The notes under the pieces: generated by a model
What the model was told of the DNA's origin: nothing
Databases searched by the model: none
What the model saw: only the letters and a program-made list of their open reading frames with translations
Made by a program: the position numbers and the translations under genes
Origin: Fontimicrobium_A sp034506455
Lineage (GTDB): Bacteria; Zhuqueibacterota; Zhuqueibacteria; Residuimicrobiales; Krinioviventaceae
DNA length: 48,376 bases
Assembly (NCBI GenBank): GCA_034506455.1
Contig: JAPDPN010000008.1
Location: 1 to 48,376 of the forward strand
Direction: 5' to 3'
Shown here: positions 8,167-16,571 of the stretch, in pieces
How positions within the stretch are numbered: the stretch's first letter is position 1
How the letters are laid out: every line of letters starts with the position of its first letter

Positions 8167-9030
8167 CTAAGCTTCCCCGAGGATAAGGCCGACGAGTCGA
8201 TCCAGATCTTCATCATTATAATATTCGATCTCAATGACTCCACCGCGGCCGCGCCGACGGACGGTCGTTTTTGTCGCCAGTCTAGTGCGCAGCCGATTTT
8301 CCAAATCCTCGAAATATGCGCGATGATCTTCCGCGGGCTCTTGTTTTTTGTCCTCACGCGGTGCATTCAACTTTCGCACCGCCTCTTCGACCTGACGAAC
8401 CGACCAGCCGTGACGCACGATTTTTTTCCACAGGTCGATCTGCAGCTCTGCATCTTCCAAAGCCAGGAGGGCGCGCGCATGTCCCATGGAAATTTCACCC
8501 GCCTGCGTGCTCTCCTGAATGGGCCTCGGCAGCCGCAACAGCCGCAAAAAATTGGCGACCGTCGCCCGATCCTTGCCGACTTTTTGCGCCACCTGCTCCT
8601 GCGTCAACCGGCACTCTTCGATCAGCCGCCGATACCCATTGGCGATATCGATCGGATTCAGGTCTTCGCGGTGAATGTTCTCGATGATGGACAGCTCCAT
8701 CATCTCTTCATCGCTGTTGACCTCGAGGATGTAGGCCGGAATTTTTTCAACGCCCAACTCGCGCACACAGCGCAGCCGGCGCTCGCCGGCAATCAACTGA
8801 TAACCGTCGCCGTATCGCCGCACGGTGATCGGCTGCACTACTCCTTTTTCGGCAATCGATCGCGCCAATTCGTCCAGCTTTTGCGGATCAAAAACTTCGC
8901 GAGGTTGAAAAGGGTTAGGGGAAATCCGGTCTACGCGAATGAATTGTATGGAGCTGTCTGCTTGACTTTCAGCGGGCACGTCAGGGAGTAACGCCGACAG
9001 TCCTCTTCCCAGCGCCTTCCTGTTCGTCAT
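8167..9030 (-). CDS. parB: Chromosome partitioning protein ParB (CTPase, parS binding)
   Basis: A 287-residue ParB. The N-terminal KALGRGLSALLP box that touches ParA is present. The CTP-binding motif is AGERRLRC, and the second conserved block reads ELSIIENIHREDLNPIDIANG. A helix-turn-helix follows (TQEQVAQKVGKDRATVANFL), then a C-terminal dimerisation segment. The start at 9030 lies inside the last 50 bases of parA, so the two are translationally linked. It would load at parS sites and slide as a CTP-dependent clamp to organise the origin region. One site next to the parA promoter (9892-9902) resembles half of the parS consensus. Confidence 0.96.
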   Translation of the reverse strand: MTNRKALGRGLSALLPDVPAESQADSSIQFIRVDRISPNPFQPREVFDPQKLDELARSIAEKGVVQPITVRRYGDGYQLIAGERRLRCVRELGVEKIPAYILEVNSDEEMMELSIIENIHREDLNPIDIANGYRRLIEECRLTQEQVAQKVGKDRATVANFLRLLRLPRPIQESTQAGEISMGHARALLALEDAELQIDLWKKIVRHGWSVRQVEEAVRKLNAPREDKKQEPAEDHRAYFEDLENRLRTRLATKTTVRRRGRGGVIEIEYYNDEDLDRLVGLILGEA

Positions 9031-9784
9031 GCTTGAGAATTTCCTCCGCCAAAGCCATATAGTGTTCCGTTCCTTTAGAAACGGCGTCGTAAAGGATGAT
9101 CGGTTTGCCGAAGCTCGGCGCTTCGCTCAAACGAACGTTGCGGGCGATCACGGCTTCGAAAACGCGTCCATCGAAATATTTTCGCACATCCGCTGCAACT
9201 TGGCGCGAAAGGTTTAATCGGGCATCGTACATGGTGAGCAGGACGCCCTCAATTTCCAGCTTTTTGTTCAGGTTCTTCTGCACCAACCGAATGGTGTTGA
9301 GCAGCTGACCTAATCCCTCTAAAGCGTAATATTCACACTGGATCGGCATCAGCACCGAGTCGGCAGCCGTCAGCGCATTGATGGTGAGAAGTCCCAGCGA
9401 CGGGGGACAGTCGATAATGATGTATCGATAGTCGTTGCGGATATTTTCCAAAGCTCGGGCCAGCTTGTATTCGCGCGACATGGCGGTCACCAGCTCCACT
9501 TCGGCGCCCACCAGATCCTGCGAAGAGGGCAACAGCTTGAGGAACTTGAGCTCCGTGTCCAGGATGAGCTCCCGAACATCCGCCTCATTGATCAATGCAT
9601 CGTAAACCGTGCGCTCCAGCTTGCGCGAATCAATACCCAAGCCGCTGCAGCTGTTGGCCTGCGGATCCATGTCGACAAGCAGCGTCGGATATTCGGCTAC
9701 CGCCAGACAAGCCGCAAGATTTACGGCCGTCGTCGTTTTGCCGACACCTCCCTTTTGATTGGCAATTGCAATAATTCTGCCCAT
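8981..9784 (-). CDS. parA: Chromosome partitioning ATPase ParA/Soj
   Basis: A 267-residue ParA ATPase. The deviant Walker A motif KGGVGKTT (signature Lys at residue 11) is at the N-terminus, with LLVDMDPQANS (switch I), YIIIDCPPSLGLLTINALTA (Walker B) and NVRLSEAPSFGKPI. I chose the ATG at 9784: the frame extends upstream to 9889, but the extra 35 residues are not conserved ParA sequence, and the probable promoter (-10 at 9818-9823) lies downstream of that longer start. A GGAGG site lies 11 bases before the ATG. It heads the parAB-M23-bactofilin-atp block. Confidence 0.96.
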   Translation of the reverse strand: MGRIIAIANQKGGVGKTTTAVNLAACLAVAEYPTLLVDMDPQANSCSGLGIDSRKLERTVYDALINEADVRELILDTELKFLKLLPSSQDLVGAEVELVTAMSREYKLARALENIRNDYRYIIIDCPPSLGLLTINALTAADSVLMPIQCEYYALEGLGQLLNTIRLVQKNLNKKLEIEGVLLTMYDARLNLSRQVAADVRKYFDGRVFEAVIARNVRLSEAPSFGKPIILYDAVSKGTEHYMALAEEILKHDEQEGAGKRTVGVTP

Positions 9785-9817
9785 GCCGACAGCAACCTCC
9801 GCCTTTTTAAACAAGTT

Positions 9818-9846
9818 AATATAACTTTTGTCCGCCTTAAAATCAA
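9818..9846 (-). promoter_or_regulatory. Sigma70-like promoter for parA
   Basis: On the minus strand, TTGATT (9846-9841) and TATATT (9823-9818) are separated by exactly 17 bases. The expected transcription start is near 9811, giving a leader of about 28 bases to the parA ATG at 9784. Confidence 0.6.
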
Positions 9847-9948
9847 TATTTTGTTTTCCCTCATCCCTTCTCAAGAATGAACGCGCCATGCCGACGTGAA
9901 ACTGATTGTCAATTCCATATCAAGATTTCGTTAAATTTGAAAAAATTC

Positions 9949-9977
9949 TTGAACACTCTTGCGGGGATGCTTATCTT
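9949..9977 (+). promoter_or_regulatory. Sigma70-like promoter for the OlsF-like gene
   Basis: TTGAAC (9949-9954) and TATCTT (9972-9977) are 17 bases apart, about 28 bases before the ATG at 10005. It is divergent from the parA promoter in the same 220-bp intergenic region, which otherwise holds no gene. Confidence 0.45.
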
Positions 9978-10004
9978 AATTTACAAACGATAAACAGGAC
10001 TTGA

Positions 10005-11723
10005 ATGAATTCCATCAACCTTTCCGAAATCATTAACAGCAAAAATCCGAATTTTCTTCGGAAAACGCCTGCCTTTTTGCGTCATTTAATTTTAGCCTTC
10101 CTTTCACGAATTCTCCACCTGCAGCAAATTGAGCGTTTCCTTTCCGCGCATGCCGATCTTAAAGGCCTCGAGTTCATTGAGGCGGTTTTCGAAGAGCTTG
10201 ATGTCGGCTATACGGTATCCGATAAAGACCGTCTCCGTATTCCGCGTGAGGGCAAATTGGTCTGCGTGGCCAATCATCCGCTCGGCGCTCTGGATGCCCT
10301 TGCCGTTCTCAAGGCCGTCGGCGATGTTCGCCGCGACGTCAAAATCGTCGCCAATGACGTGCTTTTGTCCATCGAGCAATTGCATGAACTCCTTCTGCCG
10401 TTCGATATTTTTCGCTCCAGACCGCAAAAGGAGCGTCTGAAAGACATCGGCGATGCCCTGATGCAGGATGAAGCGGTCATTTTTTTCCCCGCGGCCGAAG
10501 TTTCACGGTTGACCTGGTCAGGCATACGCGATAAAAAATGGTTGCGCGGCCCCATCCACTTTGCGCAAAAATACGGCGCTCCCGTTTTACCGATTTATGT
10601 CCACGGCCGGAATTCGCTTTTGTTTTATATTATTTCGCTGATCTACAAACCGTTCTCCACATTTCTTCTGGCACGGGAAATATTTGCCAAGAGAGGCAAA
10701 ACGATAGCGCTGACCATCGGCGATCCTATACCAGAGTCCGCATTTAGGCATTCCCTTATTTCCATCGGCCGCCAAACCCGTCTATTGCGCAGTCATGTTT
10801 ACCGGCTGCCGAAGAAAAAACCCATCTTCCGCACTGAACAAACCGTCATTCCGCCGGTAGATCCTAAGCTATTGAAAAAAGAGCTCTCCCAAAGTCAAAT
10901 TTTGGGTACGGCGGGTGAGCAGAAAAAGCTCTTTTGCATTGTGCAAAAGGAAGCGCCTCATGTCATCACAGAGATCGGACGACTGCGCGAATTGACCTTT
11001 CGCAAGGTAGGTGAAGGAACCGGAAAAAAAATCGACGTGGATGAATTCGATCGCTTTTATCACCACATCGTTCTTTGGGATGAAGAGCGCGAACAAATTA
11101 TCGGCTCCTATCGACTGGGATTGTGTCGTCAGGTGCTGGCCGAACAGGGACTCCAGGGCTTATACATTGCCTCTCTTTTTCATCTGTCGCCCACTTTTCA
11201 GAAGCTTTTGCCCAACGCAGTCGAACTGGGACGCAGTTTTATCCGCCAGGAATATTGGCGAAGCAACGCGCTCGACTCGCTTTGGCAGGGAATCGGCGCT
11301 TTTTTAACCAGGCAGCCGGACATTCGTTACCTTTACGGCGCAGTCAGCATCAGCAATGCTTACAGCGATGCAGCCAAGAATCTCATCGTTCACTATTACC
11401 GCAAGTGGTACCCCGGGCCGACGGACTGGGCAGCTTCACCCCATCCTTTCCGCCTGTCGAAAAATGCCGAGGCCGAAGCGGAAGCATTGCTGAACGGCAA
11501 GGATCGTGAGAGCGATATGCTGATTTTGAAAACGGCTCTCAAAGCCTACGGCTTTACGGTGCCGGTGCTTTTTCGCCGCTATGCGGAACTTTGCGAACCC
11601 GAGGGCGTCAAATTTCTCGAATTTGGTTCCGATCCGGCCTTCAATGACTGCGTCGACGGCTTGATTCTGCTCGATCTGAATTACCTCAAGCCGAAAGTCA
11701 AAGAACGGTATCTTTCCGCTTAG
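10005..11723 (+). CDS. OlsF-like bifunctional acyltransferase (PlsC + N-acyltransferase domains)
   Basis: A 572-residue fusion. The N-terminal half (about residues 75-270) is a PlsC-like O-acyltransferase with the catalytic block CVANHPLGALDAL and downstream FFPAAEVSRL. The C-terminal half (about 300-560) resembles the OlsB-type GNAT N-acyltransferase: RLRELTFRKVGEGTGKKID, WDEEREQIIGSYRLG and VELGRSFI. This order matches OlsF of Serratia and Flavobacterium, which N-acylates ornithine and then adds a second acyl chain to make ornithine lipids. Related enzymes in Bacteroidota use glycine, so the amino-acid substrate cannot be read from sequence. An AGGA site precedes the ATG. The Mut7-C gene follows after 11 bp. 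Confidence 0.85.
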   Translation: MNSINLSEIINSKNPNFLRKTPAFLRHLILAFLSRILHLQQIERFLSAHADLKGLEFIEAVFEELDVGYTVSDKDRLRIPREGKLVCVANHPLGALDALAVLKAVGDVRRDVKIVANDVLLSIEQLHELLLPFDIFRSRPQKERLKDIGDALMQDEAVIFFPAAEVSRLTWSGIRDKKWLRGPIHFAQKYGAPVLPIYVHGRNSLLFYIISLIYKPFSTFLLAREIFAKRGKTIALTIGDPIPESAFRHSLISIGRQTRLLRSHVYRLPKKKPIFRTEQTVIPPVDPKLLKKELSQSQILGTAGEQKKLFCIVQKEAPHVITEIGRLRELTFRKVGEGTGKKIDVDEFDRFYHHIVLWDEEREQIIGSYRLGLCRQVLAEQGLQGLYIASLFHLSPTFQKLLPNAVELGRSFIRQEYWRSNALDSLWQGIGAFLTRQPDIRYLYGAVSISNAYSDAAKNLIVHYYRKWYPGPTDWAASPHPFRLSKNAEAEAEALLNGKDRESDMLILKTALKAYGFTVPVLFRRYAELCEPEGVKFLEFGSDPAFNDCVDGLILLDLNYLKPKVKERYLSA

Positions 11724-11734
11724 AATCAATCCCC

Positions 11735-12550
11735 ATGAAGGAAGAAAGTGACAATCCCGACCCTGCAGTACATCGGGCGCTTTTTCGCTTCTACGAGGAG
11801 CTGAACTTTTTTCTGCCGGAAGAGAAGCGCAAGCGCGACATCGAATATTTTTTCAGGGGACATCCGTCCATCAAAGACGCAGTGGAAGCGCAGGGCGTGC
11901 CGCATACCGAGGTGGAGGTCATCCTCGTCAATGGTCGTTCGATTGGGTTCGACTATCAACTGCAGGACGGCGACCGCGTCTCGGTTTATCCTGCCTTTGA
12001 GCGATTTGACGTCTCGCCGATTATTCGATTACGCCCCCAGCCGCTGCGGGAGCTCAAATTCATCTGCGACGTTCACCTCGGCAAATTGGCGACCATACTA
12101 AGGCTCCTTGGCTTCGACACCTTGTACAGCAATACCTTTAATGATGAAGAGATTATTCGCATCGCCGAGACGGAGCGCCGCATCATCTTGACCTGCGACC
12201 GCGGCATCCTCAAAAACAGCCGCGTGACCCACGGCTGCTGCCTGCAGTCCCGCAGCGCACTTCCGCAGGCCGAAGAGGTCATTCGCCGCTTTGATCTGGC
12301 CAAAGCGGCCAAGCCGTTCAGCCGCTGCACCGTATGTAATGACCTGCTTGAACCGGTGGAAAAGTCGGAGATTCTTTTACAGCTGCCTCCAAAGGTCGCG
12401 GCCTATTACCAAACATTCCGTCGCTGCCGCGGTTGTCGGCGCATTTATTGGCAGGGTCATCATTATGCCGTGATGCTCAAGCGCGTACAGGCCCTGATTT
12501 CCGCCGCCGCTCAGGAGGACTCATTTCCTAAAGAGAGCCAAAACGGCTAA
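11735..12550 (+). CDS. Mut7-C RNase-like protein with N-terminal ubiquitin-fold domain
   Basis: A 271-residue protein in three parts. Residues about 12-90 look like the Mut7-C ubiquitin-like (ThiS/MoaD-type) domain (VEVILVNGRSIGFDYQLQDG, DRVSVYPAFE). Residues about 105-190 are the PIN-like Mut7-C domain, with acidic residues in FICDVHLGKLATILRLLGFD and RRIILTCDRGILK. The last part is a zinc ribbon with CTVC and CRGC pairs. The family is named after the C-terminus of animal mut-7 exonucleases and is predicted, not proven, to be a nuclease. The ribosome-binding site is poor, so reinitiation after the upstream stop is likely. Its 3' end overlaps the convergent permease gene by 30 bp. Confidence 0.85.
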   Translation: MKEESDNPDPAVHRALFRFYEELNFFLPEEKRKRDIEYFFRGHPSIKDAVEAQGVPHTEVEVILVNGRSIGFDYQLQDGDRVSVYPAFERFDVSPIIRLRPQPLRELKFICDVHLGKLATILRLLGFDTLYSNTFNDEEIIRIAETERRIILTCDRGILKNSRVTHGCCLQSRSALPQAEEVIRRFDLAKAAKPFSRCTVCNDLLEPVEKSEILLQLPPKVAAYYQTFRRCRGCRRIYWQGHHYAVMLKRVQALISAAAQEDSFPKESQNG

Positions 12551-14046
12551 GATGTCGATCATCCACAGCATGAGGCTCACCTCTCTGTTTTTTCCGCTCA
12601 CCAGCTTGATGAACGTCCAGCTCAAAAATCCCCAAACCAATCCCTGAGTAATCGAATAGGTCAACGGGATGAAAATCATGGCGAGAAAGGCCGGCAGCGC
12701 ATCATCAAGAGCCGCCCAGTTGATCTTTTGCACCGGGCGCATCATAAAGACACCGACCATCACCAGAGCGGGAGCCGTGGCCAGTGAGGGCACCATCGAC
12801 NNNNNNNNNNNNNNNNNNNNNNNNNNNNNNNNNNNNNNNNNNNNNNNNNNNNNNNNNNNNNNNNNNNNNNNNNNNNNNNNNNNNNNNNNNNNNNNNNNNN
12901 AATCATGGCGAGAAAGGCCGGCAGCGCATCATCAAGAGCCGCCCAGTTGATCTTTTGCACCGGGCGCATCATAAAGACACCGACCATCACCAGAGCGGGA
13001 GCCGTGGCCAGTGAGGGCACCATCGACAGCAGCGGCGAGAAGAACATAAAGGGCAGGAAAAGCAGTCCCGCGACCACCGCCGTGAGACCGGTCCGCCCGC
13101 CTTCCTCGATGCCGGCAGCAGATTCGATGTAACTGGTACCGGCACTGGTGCCAAAGAGTCCGGAGATAAGCGTGGAAAAGCCGTCGACAATCAACGACCG
13201 TTTGACGGCGCGCGGCTGGCCGTCGGCATCGGTCAGATCAGCGGCCTCGGCAACGCCGACAAAGGTGGAGAGGCTGTCGAACATGTCGGTAAACAACATG
13301 GCAAAGATGACAGGCCAAAGCGACCATTTCAAAGCGCCGACAAAGTCGAGACGAAACAGCAGGCTGAAATCGGGCCGCGCCATAAGGCCGCTCCAGGTGA
13401 CGACCGGCTCCGTTCCCCACCACCGGCCGATCGGGACTGCCAGCAGGGTGGCGAAAAGGATGCCGAGCATGAGGGCACCGCGCACCCGCTTGACGGCCAG
13501 GAAGCTGGTCACGGCAAATCCGGCAAGAAAGGTGACGGTGAGCGGATTCAGACCGCTGAAGCCGATGAGCGTCGAGGGATTGGCGACGATGAACTTGGTG
13601 TTGATCAGCCCGATTTCAGCGATGAACAGACCGATTCCCGCAGCAACGGCATAACGCAGCTGCTGCGGAATGGCGCGGACAATCGCCGTGCGCACGTTGG
13701 TGACCGACAACAGAATAAAGAGCACGCCCGACCAGAACACCGCCCCCAGGGCCGTCTCCCATTTCACGCCCATGCCTAAAACGACGGAATAGGCGAAAAA
13801 GGCATTCAATCCCATGCCCGGCGCCAGCACGATGGGGTTGCCCGCATAGAGTCCCATGGCGATGCTGCTGAACGCGCTGACCATCACCGTCGCCGTGAGC
13901 ACGGCGCTGAACGGCATGCCGGTCACGCTGAGAATCGCAGGATTGACGACGATGATGTACATCGTCGCCAAGAAGGTGGTAATTCCGGCGGTTACTTCGA
14001 TTTTGACGCTGGTTCCGTTTTCTTGCAGCTTAAAATAATCCCGCAC
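12521..14046 (-). CDS. NCS2-family purine (adenine/guanine/hypoxanthine) permease, split by an assembly gap
   Basis: The N-terminal 382 residues (14046-12901) and the C-terminal 50 residues (12673-12521) are contiguous in frame once the Ns and one copy of the 127-bp edge repeat are removed. The result is an intact permease of 432 residues. Hallmarks of the AzgA branch are GLNAFFAYSVVLGMG in helix 3 and DMFDSLSTFVGVAEAADL with FGTSAGTSYIESAAGIEEGG in the substrate-binding region. About 12 to 14 membrane spans are visible. It would import purine bases by proton symport across the inner membrane. It is followed by a DUF5020 barrel gene upstream on the same strand, suggesting a two-membrane uptake pair. 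Confidence 0.9.
12674..12800. repeat. Left copy of 127-bp gap-edge direct repeat
   Basis: Identical to 12901-13027 base for base. This copy ends exactly at the N run. It is best explained as an unmerged contig overlap of one k-mer length, not a biological repeat. Confidence 0.95.
12801..12900. other. Scaffold gap 1 (100 N)
   Basis: Exactly 100 Ns, an arbitrary gap size. The flanking 127-bp identity shows no sequence is actually missing; the two contig ends overlap inside the permease gene. Confidence 0.97.
12901..13027. repeat. Right copy of 127-bp gap-edge direct repeat
   Basis: Starts exactly at the first base after the Ns and repeats 12674-12800. Collapsing the two copies restores the permease reading frame through the codons for FLAMI-FIPLTYS. 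Confidence 0.95.
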
Positions 14047-14058
14047 ATTGCCTCCTGA

Positions 14059-14754
14059 TTAAAAATTCCATTTGATGCCGAGAGTGGGAAAAATTTTAAA
14101 TTCGCCCAGATAGCCGCCGAAATTATAATCCAATTCCACCTCGCCGCCGATGCAGAAAGTTTGGTTGAGAACATACCAAAGCTGCGGCTCGGACTGCAGA
14201 ATCGGCTTTTTGACGATTCCGGCTTTTGTCGGTAAATCCTGGGTATAATAGTCCAAATAGCCCATAAAATGAATGCGTTCATGAAACAACGGTAAAAACC
14301 AGACGATGGTCAATTGCGCATCAGGTCGACGTGAAACATCCATATACCGATAGAGGAGTTCAACCGTCAGCGAGGCGTTTTTAAGCGGAAACGCGTAATT
14401 AAGACCCAACAGCCAGGCGCTGTCCAGGGGCAACCCCCAATGACCGGAGGCATCGGCGCCGATCATCAAACCGTCATTATACTGCAGCGTCGCCGAGAGG
14501 CGGCGGTCAAAGACGGGAAGCGCAAAATAGCGGGCTATTTCCCAGTAGGCCAACGATGCGGATTTGTTCGGCCTCCATGAATTATAATCAAAATCGACAA
14601 ACCAAAAGGTGGCCCCTAGGGAATCCGGTTTGTACATTTCCAAAGTAGAAGTCACATAATTGCGTTCGGTGCTGAAATCGTAGTGGATTTGCAGATTTTG
14701 CGCATAAAGACCGCTCAGTAATAGCCAAAGCATAAAAAGAAAAATTTTTCGCAT
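14059..14754 (-). CDS. DUF5020-like outer-membrane beta-barrel protein
   Basis: A 231-residue secreted protein: signal peptide MRKIFLFMLWLLLSGLYA, then alternating amphipathic strands with aromatic girdles (NLQIHYDFSTERNYVTSTLE, FWFVDFDYN, SLTVELLYRYMDVSR, FHERIHFMGYLDYYTQD) and a terminal aromatic residue in FPTLGIKWNF, as in outer-membrane barrels. The pattern resembles DUF5020 proteins, which are Tsx-like nucleoside-channel relatives. The ATG at 14754 follows a GGAGG site. It lies 12 bp before the purine permease gene on the same strand, so an outer-membrane pore for nucleobases or nucleosides is a reasonable inference. Confidence 0.75.
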   Translation of the reverse strand: MRKIFLFMLWLLLSGLYAQNLQIHYDFSTERNYVTSTLEMYKPDSLGATFWFVDFDYNSWRPNKSASLAYWEIARYFALPVFDRRLSATLQYNDGLMIGADASGHWGLPLDSAWLLGLNYAFPLKNASLTVELLYRYMDVSRRPDAQLTIVWFLPLFHERIHFMGYLDYYTQDLPTKAGIVKKPILQSEPQLWYVLNQTFCIGGEVELDYNFGGYLGEFKIFPTLGIKWNF

Positions 14755-14786
14755 TGAGGCCTCCTCTGCCAAACGATCTTGGTGAA

Positions 14787-14815
14787 AATGTACTTCTTTG
14801 TCATCATTAAAACAA
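14787..14815 (-). promoter_or_regulatory. Possible promoter for the DUF5020-permease pair
   Basis: On the minus strand, TTGTTT (14815-14810) and TACATT (14792-14787) have 17-base spacing, about 33 bases before the ATG. Both hexamers are imperfect. The surrounding 14755-14907 divergent region is AT-rich and holds no gene. Confidence 0.35.
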
Positions 14816-14907
14816 TTTATTCTTTTGTTTTTGTAAATTAGAAGCAGAATGCAGAGATTGGGTGAGAAAACCATTTTTAATGGAACCTTTTCCAGGAGGC
14901 CTAAAAC

Positions 14908-15677
<770 letters not shown>

Positions 15678-15777
15678 NNNNNNNNNNNNNNNNNNNNNNN
15701 NNNNNNNNNNNNNNNNNNNNNNNNNNNNNNNNNNNNNNNNNNNNNNNNNNNNNNNNNNNNNNNNNNNNNNNNNNNNN
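15678..15777. other. Scaffold gap 2 (100 N), unresolved
   Basis: 100 Ns between the GH16 end and the HAD gene. Unlike gap 1 the two edges share no overlap, so sequence of unknown length is missing, including at least the HAD C-terminus. Confidence 0.95.
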
Positions 15778-16382
15778 GCCGTCGGTTTGCCGACGAGGAT
15801 CGGTTTTCGGCCGCAGGCGGTTTCAAAGAGCGAGATAAACGTGCCAATATCGGGTTTAAAGCGGTTTTTGGTAACCGGACACAAAAGATCGCCGTGGGTG
15901 GCGACATATGGCAGGCCCCGCATAAGCAGTTCATACCCGACAGTTATCTTTTCATAATTCAGCTCGGTATCGAATGCCAGAACAACGGCCTTTGCCCGCC
16001 CTTGCAGAGCCTCCGATTCATCCAGGCAGCGGAAACCACGGTCGCTAAAGTCACGCCGCAGGTCTGTGTTGCCGATCAAATAGATTTCCGGGTACCAGCC
16101 GTTCCGCTTCAAATACGCCTCGGCGCAATCCGACGCCATGATCAGCTGCCGGCTTTCGATGGGAAAATCGAGTTCTTTAAGTTTATTGAGCCACCCTTCG
16201 CGCGAGATGGAATCGTTATTGGTAAAATAGTAAAGCTGCTTACCGCGGTCAAGTGCTGCCCGTAGGAACCTCTGCGCGCCCTCAATGGGACCGTCTTCCA
16301 AGTAAAGAGTTCCGTCCAAATCACAAACAACGGCTCGGCAGGCGGTAAAAAGCGGGATGTGGCAGGCGGGGCTGAGGTTCAT
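15778..16382 (-). CDS. HAD-superfamily (NagD/IIA-type) sugar-phosphate phosphatase, C-terminus lost in gap
   Basis: About 201 residues of a HAD hydrolase are visible. Motif I is CDLDGTLYLEDGPI (nucleophile Asp and acid/base Asp), motif II is YYFTNNDS, and motif III is GRKPILVGKPT just before the Ns. The type IIA cap lies between them (LIGNTDLRRDF to FKPDIGTF). Motif IV (GDxxxxD) and about 60 residues should lie in the gap. Family members dephosphorylate nucleotides, glycerol phosphate or sugar phosphates; the substrate is unknown. The ATG at 16382 has no strong ribosome-binding site. Confidence 0.85.
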
Positions 16383-16503
16383 CGATCCGTTTTCATGCTT
16401 TTACAATTATCGGGCGGCAATATAGGAAAATTCGACAAAAATGGAAAGCTTTGCAGCCAAGCAGGAACAAAGCACGGGGGTCGACGGTTTTAGCATTGCT
16501 TTA

Positions 16504-16522
16504 ACAAGGATTTATTCCTTGT
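16504..16522. repeat. Perfect inverted repeat overlapping the -35 of the TPR-gene promoter
   Basis: ACAAGGA (16504-16510), a 5-base spacer, and TCCTTGT (16516-16522). The right arm covers the first bases of the -35 hexamer, so it could be an operator. Confidence 0.45.
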
Positions 16523-16547
16523 GAAAAAGGCTGGGATATGATATATT
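16519..16547 (+). promoter_or_regulatory. Sigma70-like promoter of the glycan operon
   Basis: TTGTGA (16519-16524) and TATATT (16542-16547) with a 17-base spacer. Expected start near 16554, just before the ATG at 16572. It is the only clear promoter I see upstream of the long plus-strand gene run to 33.6 kb. Confidence 0.55.
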
Positions 16548-16571
16548 TTGCGTCAAAACTAAAGTAAAGAT

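Noticed and set aside
9785..9889. 35-residue longer start for ParA
   Set aside because: The extension is not ParA-like and its start lies upstream of the probable promoter, so it would not be transcribed from it.
12674..13027. True tandem duplication inside the permease gene
   Set aside because: The copies stop exactly at both edges of a 100-N run and have k-mer-like length 127, which points to an assembly overlap.
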